Assembly: GCA_027604005.1 (NCBI GenBank)
Contig: JADGJT010000548.1
Location: forward strand, 1-12,290
DNA: 12,290 nt
From: Dinochytrium kinnereticum
Taxonomy: Eukaryota > Chytridiomycota > Chytridiomycetes > Chytridiales > Chytridiaceae
Direction: 5' to 3'
The notes beneath the pieces were generated by a model, which was not told the origin of the DNA, made no database searches, and saw only the letters and a list, made by a program, of their open reading frames with translations. Every line of letters begins with the position of its first letter. Position 1 is the first letter of the stretch. The translations under genes and the position numbers were made by a program. This document shows positions 1 to 8,446 of the stretch, piece after piece.

Positions 1-1455
1 TTTGCATGTATGAAAATAGATCAGTAAACCTTTGAGCTCTCAATCTGGAAAATGAGAGCGAGAGCCTGGATGCTGACGTTGAATGTACCAACGTAGCAGA
101 TCTTATAAATGGTCTGTAAATGTTTCTCGAACGCAGTTTCCGTCAACTTTGCAAAAGGGAAGGCTCTGTTTACACCAATAAAGATAGCACCAAGGATCTT
201 TGAATTCATCGCATTGATGTCGTTGATTTCTTTAGCTGCATCCTCCAATTTTTTCTTGGCTTTAGCTGACATCTTTTGTCCATCCGTCTTCTGCGGAGGC
301 GCCTATCCAAAGTGTGTGAGCCTTCGTACGAATAAATATCACCTACAGTTCCTTTGGAGTTGGTTTGAGATTTAGCAAGTTGTTCAAACACAGCCATATA
401 GATCTCAATCAGAGACTTGGCACAAGGAGTATCTTGGTCTCGGTTTGAAAGAACTATCTGATTAAGAAAGTTTAACGCCGTATATCGCGATCGATCGTTC
501 ATGCCGGTACGGAACAAAAACCGCTCCACCTCTTTCACAATAGTCAAATTCATCAAAGGATGTTTCTGCAGTATCGTCGACAACAGGAAGCCCGCTTTGG
601 ATGATACTTTCCCCTCCTGGTCTCCGAGCTTGTTGACAATGATTAAGAGCAAGTTGGCTTCCTGCTCTGGTTTGGCAATAAGCAAGTCGCTGATGTACGC
701 CAAAACCTTGCTCTTTATATGAGGCAAAGGGTCCTTGGACATTTCCTATTCAATTTTATGAGTGTCGATAATGACCACAGACACAAACCTCCAGTACTGT
801 CAAGAATTCAAAGTAGACTTTCTTCAATGAATCCTCATAATACCATAAGAGAAGATGTTTAGGAGTAACCCCGGCTGACTTCAATGGATGATCACGGAAG
901 TACTTCAGCTTTCTGTTTGGCAATAAGTTCCCTATTGCCAAATCTCTGATCGAATCAACCGCAAGCATGGCTTCTCGACGGGAGTTCTTCTTGGCCATTC
1001 CGTTCAGTAGATGATCCTTAAGAACAGGGAGTGTGTGTAGTGGGGATTCCTGAACCATCAAAGTGAGGGCTGAAACTTTGTCGGTTACTGTTCCGGACTT
1101 AAGGACGGTAGCCAGAAACTCCCAATCGGCGGTCGAGCTGTTTTTCACTAATCCTTTAGATAGGTCGCCGCATGAATGCCTCACATTTTTCATAGGCCCT
1201 GACTTCTTCCTCATAAAGCGCCTTTGCTTGCTCATAAATGGTTTGTGCCTCATGGTCCTGTACTTTTGCTGCATCTGAGGCGACCGGCTCCAGCCCGATC
1301 TCGTACCATACGGGAGTTGCCTGAATGATGGGTCCTTTTGCCTCCTTCGGCTGCTTATGGCGGTGGAGACCTCGACCCTCTCCCCGCTTGACACCCTTTC
1401 CCTGTAGCCGTTGCCTTGAGGCTCCTCCTTTACCATTTGACAATTCACCCATCAT
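1..1455 (-). CDS. MAK21: MAK21/NOC1/CEBPZ 60S ribosome assembly factor (5' half; 3' end outside window)
   Basis: This nucleolar factor works with Noc2 to move pre-60S ribosomal particles from nucleolus to nucleoplasm. Visible exons are 1455-1185, 1147-789, 745-347 and 302-30, and they read 434 codons in frame. The intron starting at 29 (donor GTTTAC) runs off the edge. Introns are 37 nt (tentative), 43 nt and 44 nt. Recognisable family blocks, in order, are a WYEIGLEP block, a DWEFLATVLKSGT block, a SALTLMVQESPLHTLP block, LLWYYEDSLKK, LLIIVNKLGD, VERFLFRTGM and ILGAIFIGVNRAFPFAK. These align with the N-terminal half of yeast Mak21 and human CEBPZ (both about 1,000 residues). The N-terminus before WYEIG is short and basic, and lacks the long acidic leader of some homologues. 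The start is the first of two adjacent ATGs at 1455. OMA1 ends only 40 bp upstream on the same strand. The frame joint at 1148-1184 is the one uncertain point. Confidence 0.93.
1148..1184 (-). other. Tentative 37-nt intron (or 1-nt frameshift) in MAK21
   Basis: The MAK21 reading frame shifts by one base between AYEK and NSSTADW. A GTGAGG donor at 1184 and a GATTAG acceptor ending at 1148 would remove 37 nt. That restores frame as AYEK-L-KNSSTADW and gives natural spacing to the next conserved block. The next shortest introns I model here are 42-45 nt, so 37 nt is extreme. A single-base sequencing or assembly error in the same stretch is the alternative. Confidence 0.5.
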
Positions 1456-1461
1456 GCACAC

Positions 1462-1480
1462 AAAAAAAAAAAAAAAAAAA
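1462..1480. repeat. Poly(A) run, about A19, between OMA1 and MAK21
   Basis: A run of about 19 A (T on the coding strand) fills half of the 40-bp spacer between the OMA1 stop and the MAK21 start. It lies just before the MAK21 ATG pair, so it must be part of a promoter, a leader or the OMA1 3' end. Homopolymer length is easily miscounted by sequencers. Confidence 0.85.
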
Positions 1481-1494
1481 GAAAGGATGAAGTG

Positions 1495-1500
1495 TTTATT
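1495..1500 (-). terminator. AATAAA hexamer overlapping the OMA1 stop codon
   Basis: On the minus strand AATAAA contains the OMA1 TAA stop (1498-1496). It is the only canonical polyadenylation hexamer I noticed at this gene end. If it is used, cleavage would fall inside the 40-bp spacer or inside the MAK21 coding start. Its function is inference from position. Confidence 0.35.
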
Positions 1501-2961
1501 TCTCGGCCATCGCAAGCTCGAATTTCCCCCACAACTCCTGCTGCAGCCGCTGTATGCGACCGTCATCGTGCGGCCCCTGCTTAATAGAAACAGCCAATGC
1601 TTCCACAAGACGATCCCTAGCCGTGTAGATCTCAAGGGCCGCCTCAAGGTGCTCCTTCAAGTCTTCCGCCCTTCTTTCGTGAGATGGGTGGTCACTGAGC
1701 AGTTCAGGAGAAGATTCCTCACTCTCCCTGTCGATCACTGCTAAAGTCTCCCAGAACTTTACGGCCTCACGAGGGTTGTAACCAGCCAAAGCCATGAGAT
1801 ATAACCCGATCAAATCAGCCTCGCTCTCACACATTCGTGAATATGGTTGGTCGGTAAGGTAAGGCGCCATAACATCTACCGTGCGTCCGGAAATATCGCT
1901 GAGTACTGGAAGGTTTAAGGTGAAGGTGTATAGGAAACTATGCAGAAGGTCCTTCCCCAATTGAAATAGATACGCCACACCCATTTGTTCCCCAATGTGC
2001 CGCGACAGAACGTGGGCGAATTCATGGGCCATAACGGCCGCCAAGGCGTCTGGTGATCGGCACATTCTTCATGTTCGTCAATAACTTGATAAGCCAATAA
2101 TAGGTAGGGAAGTAGACAAATACAAACCTGATAAGGCCGCTATGAACAGAGAATTAAAAGACTTCATTAGCAAGTATAATATCGTTGCCTCCGCAAAAAC
2201 ACTTACGTGAAAACAAATATCTTGCCGCTGGCAATTACGAAAGCATTCACAACAGAGTCATCCTCCACCACGTGAAGGTCCCAATCCCGAAGCTCCGGTC
2301 CCACGACTGAAATAATATCCAGAGCGACTTTGGCGGTGAGTTGGTAATCAGGGTGTTCTACTGGCACTAGCTGAGGTCCAAACTGCTTGAGCAGGGCTGG
2401 GTAATTCTCATGGGCTACCTGGACTTTTTTTTGAAGTCAGGCAAGTCAGGATAGAAAGAAATACGAACGCTCTGTGGCTTCGTCCACAAACATCAAACGA
2501 CCTCGATTGGTCAAGGGATGAGCTTCGTAAGAATAAGCTATAACAAAAACTGTGCCAGCAATGGGTAGAGATGCAAGGGTCCACATGATCTTTGGATATC
2601 TACATATGTTAAGCCGTGGTGATTTCTTGCTTGATCCGCACCTTTGAAAAAAGTTCCACCGCCATAGTACTGGCAAAGCTGTTGTGAGTGTTCGGAGTCC
2701 ATGAAAGATTCCATATATTATTCCGGTGGTGAGGAGGGTTTTCCGCAATGGGACCGACGAGTGAAACTCATGAAATACAATTGCTTTTAGCTGTTGACGC
2801 TGCTGGGAAATGTGGGGTTTTTGGCAGGGGAAGCTGATGCGACCTATTGAGCGGCAAGGAATGATGGGATGTGACTTGGAGACATGGAAGGGCGCCCTGA
2901 CTCTCATGAGACGCCAAGGTAGCAGCCACTCCCCAGCCACCTTTGTAGATCTCTGAAACAT
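1496..2961 (-). CDS. OMA1: OMA1 mitochondrial inner-membrane metallopeptidase (M48)
   Basis: OMA1 is a zinc protease of the mitochondrial inner membrane that is activated by stress. In animals it cleaves OPA1 and DELE1. Exons 2961-2642, 2599-2469, 2423-2207, 2139-2128 and 2066-1496 join to 1,251 nt, giving 416 residues with every junction in frame. Introns are 42, 45, 67 and 61 nt. The N-terminus is basic, as in a mitochondrial targeting sequence. Hydrophobic segments lie near residues 76-100 and 112-131. The zinc site is HEFAH at 241-245, with the third ligand in ESEAD (E307). HPSHERR near the C-terminus is also typical. Upstream, WDLHVVEDDSVVNAFVI and KIFVFTG match the conserved substrate-side strand of OMA1. 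The 45-nt intron placement gives a gapless match to the human segment between GRR and EEF. MAK21 follows 40 bp downstream. The start is the first ATG of the open frame. Confidence 0.95.
2128..2139 (-). other. OMA1: 12-nt micro-exon of OMA1
   Basis: Twelve bases lie between a CATAG acceptor (intron 2140-2206, donor GTAAGT) and a GTTTGT donor (intron 2067-2127). They supply the residues between FT and the next exon, so the protein reads FTGLIRMCRSPDALAAV. Yeast Oma1 has FTG followed by four residues and then the helix leading to HExxH, so these residues are expected. Skipping the exon would keep frame (12 nt) but delete this conserved turn. Confidence 0.88.
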
Positions 2962-4730
2962 TTTGGAGGTGACAATGTTATCGGACGGCAGGACAGAAGA
3001 ACCGACGATACTTCGGTGATTCAGTACGTGGACTGTCAGCGCTAAGCGTACGGGCTTGCAGACCCTTTCCCTCGTTTGATTCTTTCTGCTGAGATCGTAG
3101 AATAACTATTCAGACGCAGAACAGCAAGCCCGCGCTGCATTGAATTATCACCACAAAGTCGAGACAAGCCACCTAGCATGCTGCAACCATTCAGACAATC
3201 AACAAGGTTCTACGCGTGCCAAAGGAAATCTACAAGGTGGTTTCATTCAAATAACGCTTGATATGATACTCCAGCGCGGGGCGGTCACCTTCCAGCTTCT
3301 ATCACCTTTTGCAACCCCCCAAATGCACCTGGCTGGAGTGTGTTATGGCCGTGTTCAGGCAGTCTTCTCAAAGGCAGAAAAAGACTGGACGAGTGATGTC
3401 ACTCTTTCAGTGGACCTGATTTTCGGGAATTCGATGGATAGTTCCCACTGTTGTGGGTTGAGTCTTCTCGAATACATGACCTGCAGCGTTGCTGGTCTCC
3501 AACACCTGAGGGCCGAGATCATAATGATCATAACATCCGGATATTCATGCATCTTTCGTTAGCCGAAGTGTTTCATTTAACATGACTACTTATTTCCTCC
3601 TTTTCCGGTCTTCGTCTTTTTTTACTTGTTCCCCGCTTGCCCTTGAGGGGTGAGGCATTAGGGGAAGTATTGGCAAGGATAAGGATGGGTCAGTATCAGT
3701 TTGGGAAGAAGTCTCTTTGATTCGTTATTCCTCTTTTCTGACAGCGGCAGGGAAGTTGAACGATGAACATTGAAGGCTCTATATCTGCCCGTTCTCTGTG
3801 TGCCTTTTTGGACTTCTATCACTTCTGACTTTCGTCTCTTTACGTTTTGAGGGTTTCGAGTGCTTTTCTCTGTCCTCTTGCAATTGCCACCGTTGGGTTC
3901 AAAAGATTTGACAAGGCTGAGAGGTGCATTGCTAATCGTGCAAATCCATGTCGGCACATAGTTGGGAAAATGCCTCGAGCTTTACCAATCAAACTCTTTG
4001 TTGGCAACCGTGATAGGAACAACCAACCATATTGACAACCTCCTTTTGCCCTCATGAATGTGTCATGAATCAGCCATGACAAGACATAGGATCAACACGC
4101 CATGTCAACGATGAGGCAAACTGCCAAAAAATGTCTGAATGACTAACATTCCAAGTCTGAAAAGGAAGCGTGGGTTTGTTTTCGCTTATGGCAGCCACTC
4201 CGACTTAGTCACTTTCTTCCAATCCGACCAAAGAGAACGATAAAGCATGCAGTATGAAAGAGGAGAGGATATGTCGACACATCAATGGCGTCAAGAGTCA
4301 ATGTTTATTAAGACATTTACGGAGTATTCACACTGGCACACACACTCCGCCCTGTAGAGAAAACAAATGGCTACCTAATTCTCTCGAGCTTGCGCAGGGT
4401 CAAACGGCCCCCCCCCCCAACCCCCTCGCTCTTCATTCAAGCTAACTGCTCACTCAATGAAAGCCTCCACTGAACACTACAGATACAAAAAAAACAAAAC
4501 AAAAAACTAAACAACAGAAATCGTAAAAACTAACGCAAACTACCCCAATGATAATACCCGTGGGTAGCTTCGCGGGCTGATTTGCGGTTTCGTTTACAGG
4601 CTCGATTCGACACCAGTATGTACCTTAAAAGGATAGAGTTATAGAGAAAATAGGCTGGTTTTCTTTTTACCTTGATGATTTAGAAGAAAATATATATAAG
4701 AAGAGGCACGGAGAAAGGGAGAAAGGGTCT
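2962..4730. other. 1.8-kb intergenic stretch with no recognised gene
   Basis: This region lies between the OMA1 start (minus strand, 2961) and the C9orf85-like stop (4731). It should hold the OMA1 promoter near 2962-3140 and the C9orf85 3' region near 4660-4730. The longest open frame is 140 codons on the plus strand at 3140-3562, and it has no motif I recognise. Shorter frames on both strands at 3355-3957, 3840-4082 and 4254-4445 also read like chance. Simple tracts are present: a C run of about 11 at 4408-4418 followed by more C, and A-rich DNA near 4487-4515. I found no convincing tRNA, snRNA or 5S rRNA. An unspliced noncoding RNA or a lineage-specific gene cannot be excluded. Confidence 0.6.
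4408..4425. repeat. C-rich homopolymer tract
   Basis: A run of about eleven C, then AA and five more C, sits in the gene-free stretch. It is simple-sequence DNA and I assign no function. Confidence 0.8.
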
Positions 4731-5381
4731 TTATTCTTCGACGTCCGATTCATCGAAATCATCATCGAAGCCGTCGTCGTCACTGAACTCATCTTGTGCC
4801 ATACCGGCCGCCTTCTGCGCAATCGCCTGTGCTCCCGCTTCATCCCCCCTCTCCATCTTCCTGAGGTAGCTCCGTCTATATCTCTCTGGCATGCTGGCAA
4901 TCAAATTCTCCTGAACCTGCTTCTCTCTCTGCACATCCGAGGCGGGTCTCGCAGCCTCGCTGCAGATGATCAGAGTAAGTTCCGAAAGAAGCGAAGAAAC
5001 TTACTTTGGCTCAATCTCCTCGGCTTTCTGACACTTTGCACAGACCCCCTTGTTCAGAGCGCAATTCCGGCACAAGATGTGGTAGGCATCCTTGATTGCC
5101 TTCTCCGAGCATGCCACACACTTCTTTGGCACCGTCAGAGGCTTGTACTGGCCCATCCGCTTCCTGTCACGATCCAGTCAGATCTGTGCGGACGACGGCA
5201 TGCAAACCCACCTCCATTCAATGATATCTACACACTTTCCACACAGACCTTGTACAGGAATGGCGGCCAGCTTGATGGCGTGTGGGTTGTGCTTTGACGG
5301 CTGGAAGGCGAAAGTGTTTTGATACTTCTGCGCACTCTTTACCGAGCCCCGCTTGCCCTTTGCGCTTGAGACCTTTGACAT
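4731..5381 (-). CDS. C9orf85-like protein (DUF2039 family), CxxC zinc-binding
   Basis: Exons 5381-5212, 5163-5005 and 4959-4731 join to 558 nt, giving 185 residues. Introns are 48 nt (GTGGGT donor) and 45 nt (GTAAGT donor, CTGCAG acceptor). Human C9orf85, of similar length (about 180 residues), shares the opening QKxQNTFxF block. It also shares CxxC...EWR, YKPL...PKKCVxC, the DxYHI(L/M)CRxC block and the VCAKC block. Four CxxC pairs at C47/C50, C72/C75, C88/C91 and C98/C101 suggest two zinc sites. The tail is helical and charged (RYRRSYLRKMERGDE) and ends in an acidic run (DDDGFDDDFDESDVEE). The family's biochemical role is not established to my knowledge. I chose the ATG at 5381 because the conserved N-terminus starts there. 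A frame open further upstream overlaps the end of the next gene. Confidence 0.92.
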
Positions 5382-6658
5382 GATCTCTCCTGAAAAAAAA
5401 AACAATTGCGACAAGTTGCACGGATAGGCCCAACCTTCGAAAACATGCTAGAACAGAGGGCCAACGACCCCATATCCATGATGCAGGGAGATAGCTCCAA
5501 TGGAGTCTTGGAACTAGTCTTACTAGATGAAGGGTAGTGCGCTGCGGCGGCGGTTGGACCAGGTGTAGGTGGATTGTTCTGTCCATCCCCTGCAGTTTTA
5601 GACGAATCTGCAGCGACCGGCTTGCTTGAACACATGCTCTCTGGCTCCAAGAATGTGAAGTCGTTGGCGGTTCGATTTTCACGGTTCCTTTCTTTATCTA
5701 CCCCCATGCAGTACAGCTGCTTTGTGCCAGGAGTTGCATCGCCCTCCTTCGCTTGCATTCCAGGAGTGACCCATTTTGTCCTTGTGAGAGGTGGGGCTTC
5801 ATTTTCTGTAGCATTTCTCCCCGAAACCCACCTGGTTTTTACCTCAACAAGAACCTCGTTCATGTTTAGAACGATGGAAGGAATCTGTCTGAAGAATTCA
5901 CAGAAACTCAAACTTTCTGTCAATAATAATGCTTCCTCACAGAGGTATGACGGAACATGAATAGGTGAATATGGGAGACAGGCCTGTAGATGTGAATCCA
6001 AAGAGATTTGAGGAAAGTTTTTTTTATTGAAAAGATAAGTTCATGTGTATTAGTTAAGCCAGCAATATCGGTTTGTTTCATCTTTCTGTCCATCAACGCC
6101 AATAATGGCGATAAAACAGCTTCAAATTCTATTAGAGTTCTTAATGACAATGAAACATTAAAATATAATCCATTGTGAATTTCCTCTCCGTTTCCAGAGA
6201 AATGATCTCTTGTCCAGATTTATAGCCACTTCTACCGAATTTCTGGAGGGCTTCTTGACAGGACAATGAAAGCATTTATGACTTGACGCTAGCGCTGATC
6301 AAACCTTTTTTCTATGACATGTTTATGTAAACTGAGGCAGGCTTCAACATATGAAAATCCGAATCCGACTCGTGTCCTTTCATCGCTCCCTTGGATTGCC
6401 ACAGTTTGTGCCAAAAAAAATTCGGCCCCGATGCAGATCTTCCACAATCAATTTCAGAACATCAGCGATGAGAGGCGAGCAGTTGTCAAAAGAGAGGTTT
6501 ATGGCCTAATCAACAAGGTGGGAGGAGCGGAGACGCGTTGTTGACAACGCGACAGCATCCACAGCCAACAGTCTCTACTGATAATCTTACGCCATCAATT
6601 TGTCAAGCGCAACGACCACAGCATAAGTAAACCGCCATTCAAACGATCGGTGAACCAT
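5339..6658 (-). CDS. Unrecognised multi-exon gene, structure unresolved (possibly a pseudogene)
   Basis: Several segments on the minus strand read like protein but do not join cleanly. A possible first exon is 6658-6591 (MVHRSFEWRF..., donor GTAAGA). A second starts after a GATTAG acceptor at 6505 (SFDNCSPLIADVLKLIVEDL) and continues, one frame over, as VGFGFSYVEACLSLHKHV to 6305. A 96-nt intron at 6209-6304 joins it to GEEIHNGLYFNVSLSLRTL and FEAVLSPLLALMDRKM. The last part (VPSYLCEEALLLTESLSF, then MNEVLVEVKTRW) lies in a third frame and leads into a low-complexity Ser/Pro/Thr tail. Frame changes coincide with a T8 run (6413-6420) and an A8 run near 6018-6025. The joint between the first and second exons also does not fit in phase. 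The total would be about 390 residues, mostly helical. I do not recognise the family. A decayed gene, base-call indels, or additional tiny introns are all possible. Confidence 0.5.
5391..5400 (-). other. Strong 3' splice-site-like tract before the C9orf85 start
   Basis: On the minus strand a run of about ten T followed by CAG lies 10-15 bases upstream of the C9orf85 ATG. With a GTTGGG donor at about 5438 it would make a 45-nt intron. That intron could sit in the C9orf85 5' leader or in the last part of the upstream gene, where its removal keeps frame. Confidence 0.4.
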
Positions 6659-6823
6659 CCACACCAACCATGAGCTTGCTATAAAGCCATTCTAATAGAA
6701 ACGACAAAGAGAAGATGGCCGTCAGAAGCATTTCTTTTTCTTTTTTGGATAGACCTCAGAGAATGGACGTAAACGCACTCACATTTTGACAACCCCCTTG
6801 GTTGCTAAAAAAAAAAAAAAAGA
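6659..6823. promoter_or_regulatory. Divergent spacer with poly(A) and T-rich tracts
   Basis: These 165 bp separate the MAK11 start (plus) from the proposed first ATG of the unresolved minus-strand gene. The spacer contains a T-rich stretch near 6731-6747 and an A15 run at 6807-6821 that ends two bases before the MAK11 ATG. Such poly(dA:dT) tracts commonly exclude nucleosomes in fungal promoters. I see no clear TATA box. The bidirectional role is inferred from layout. Confidence 0.5.
6807..6821. repeat. A15 run abutting the MAK11 start codon
   Basis: Fifteen A end two bases before the MAK11 ATG, so the tract lies in the promoter or the 5' leader. If transcribed it makes an A-rich leader. Confidence 0.85.
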
Positions 6824-8359
6824 ATGGCAAATCTGACAGAGGGCAACAACAGATTGCCAGACTTCCACATCGTTGCTGGTTCATACGAAAGGCTACTCTA
6901 TGGCATTGACGGGCATCTAAGTCGATCCAATGGATCATCTGAATCCACAACCGCCGCCGAGCTCATCCCTGTTTACATCTACCCTGCCCACATCTCAAGC
7001 ATAAAATGCGTGGCCATCCAACCTGGGAGTCGGCACCTCGCAACCGGATCTACCGACGAGCATGTCCGTCTCTACGATCTGAAGCTTCGGAAAGAAATTG
7101 GTAGTCTCATGCATCACACGGGTTCCATCACCGACATTGCGTTTTTCGGGAAGACTCATTTGTTCACCGCCTCTGAGGATGGGACGGTTGGAATCGTTCG
7201 GACAAAAGATTGGGAACTGCTTGATACGCTTACGGGTCATAAAGGACCTATTTGGGCGATTGCGATGCATCCTTCTGGAAGGATGTTGGTGACTGTTTCT
7301 GGAGATGGGTTTTTGAGGCTTTGGGATTTGACCAAGTCCAATTGCTGTGCGTATACAATGAGGGTTAAGGATGGGCCTGCTGAGAAGGTTGTGTGGAGTC
7401 CCTCAGGGGATCATTATGCTATTCTTGTGAACAAAGGAGCGATTATTAGAGTTTTTGGAACGACAGATGGTGTAGAGGTGTGCACAATATATGGGTACGG
7501 ACGGCTCAACTCGGTGACGATCTGTAACCTTGGAGAAAGGAATGCTGCGAGGACGGTAGTGGCTGCCGGTGGGGAAGATGGGAGTATAGGCGTTTGGGAT
7601 CTTGTAACTGGCGAGAAGATTGCAAGGTGGAGTTCGGGTCACAATGCCAGGATAAAAGGAATGGACCACACCACCGTTACTGGTCATCCCATCAACGGAG
7701 AAGATGCTGTCTCGACCATCACATCGATTTTGGTGACCTGTTCCACCGCCGGAGGTATACGGGTATGGGATTTGGACGCCACGATCGACGAAATTCAAGC
7801 TCTTCCTGACACTTCAGATCACCATACGGCAATGACTGTTTCCTCAACTCCTCTTCCCCCCGCAGCCCGCCAACGACTCTCCGCTCTCCCAGCTGCCACT
7901 CCACTCGTGACCTATGAGGCGAATTGCAGGTTGACCTGCATTAAGGTGACGGGGAAGATGCCTGCAAAGAAGGCGGCTGGGGAGTCTTTGAGGACTTTGG
8001 AGTCGTTGGCGATGGAGGAGGAGGAAGAGGAGGAGGTTGAAAGAGTGGTTGGGGATGCGACGAGAGAGGTCAGGTCTCGTCATGGGAAGGTTACGATTAC
8101 TTATGAGGGTGAGGAGAAGGCTACTGATGCGACGCCTACCAAAAACAAGGGGAAGCTTCAATTGAAGGCCTCTGCTCAACCGATCAAGGATACGAAGACC
8201 ACGGAAGATAATATCCCAACCGGCTCTAAACGGTCAAAGGAGGTAGCCCTTGGCCCTGGAGAAAGGGTAACTGTAAAGAAAAACACTTGGACTGTTTCGA
8301 AGAAGGGTATGGGAGTTCAGGCATTTAGAGGTGCAGGGCAAAATAAAAAGTCAAGGTGA
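6824..8359 (+). CDS. MAK11: MAK11/PAK1IP1 WD40 ribosome assembly factor
   Basis: This intronless frame of 511 residues encodes a beta-propeller protein needed for 60S subunit assembly in yeast and animals. WD-type repeats run from about residue 14 to 320. The opening HIVAGSYERLLYGID matches the family's first strand. Later blocks include TGSTDEHVRLYDLK (74-87), ASEDGTVGIV (116-125), VSGDGFLRLWDL (158-169), AAGGEDGSIGVWDL (247-260) and TAGGIRVWDLD (308-318). After the propeller, NCRLTCIKV (367-375) matches NARLTCLGV in human PAK1IP1. The tail is longer than in human, with an acidic run near 393-403 and a basic C-terminus, as expected for a nucleolar protein. The start has A at -3 and G at +4. 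It is the only intronless conserved gene in the window. Confidence 0.95.
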   Translation: MANLTEGNNRLPDFHIVAGSYERLLYGIDGHLSRSNGSSESTTAAELIPVYIYPAHISSIKCVAIQPGSRHLATGSTDEHVRLYDLKLRKEIGSLMHHTGSITDIAFFGKTHLFTASEDGTVGIVRTKDWELLDTLTGHKGPIWAIAMHPSGRMLVTVSGDGFLRLWDLTKSNCCAYTMRVKDGPAEKVVWSPSGDHYAILVNKGAIIRVFGTTDGVEVCTIYGYGRLNSVTICNLGERNAARTVVAAGGEDGSIGVWDLVTGEKIARWSSGHNARIKGMDHTTVTGHPINGEDAVSTITSILVTCSTAGGIRVWDLDATIDEIQALPDTSDHHTAMTVSSTPLPPAARQRLSALPAATPLVTYEANCRLTCIKVTGKMPAKKAAGESLRTLESLAMEEEEEEEVERVVGDATREVRSRHGKVTITYEGEEKATDATPTKNKGKLQLKASAQPIKDTKTTEDNIPTGSKRSKEVALGPGERVTVKKNTWTVSKKGMGVQAFRGAGQNKKSR

Positions 8360-8446
8360 TGATTGTTTTTTCACTTAAAAAGAGGATCAAAGAATCCAGC
8401 GCTGAGATTAAAATATATGTGTGTGTATGCATGCATGAAAATCTAT

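Noticed and set aside
1325..1744. 139-codon plus-strand open frame
   Set aside because: It runs antisense through the OMA1 and MAK21 coding ends and through the poly(A) run, so it is a shadow.
3140..3562. 140-codon plus-strand open frame
   Set aside because: No motif, signal or family resemblance, and no supporting splice or neighbour evidence; a frame of this length can occur by chance. It is only noted as part of the gene-free stretch.
4254..4445. Plus-strand frame with a CLLRHLRSIHTGTH string resembling part of a C2H2 zinc finger
   Set aside because: The spacing of Cys and His does not make a finger, the frame is short, and it ends in C-rich simple sequence.
4550..4612. tRNA-like A-box and B-box resemblance
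   Set aside because: The B-box is imperfect and I could form neither a T stem nor an acceptor stem.
4794..5297. 167-codon plus-strand open frame
   Set aside because: It is antisense to all three C9orf85-like exons, whose zinc-site cysteines and splice sites are clear.
5381..5445. Fusion of the unresolved gene with C9orf85 into one protein
   Set aside because: No donor with the phase needed to reach the C9orf85 frame was found near the strong acceptor, and C9orf85 starts naturally at its own ATG.
6314..6544. 76-codon plus-strand open frame
   Set aside because: It is antisense to the more protein-like minus-strand segments of the unresolved gene and has no motif.
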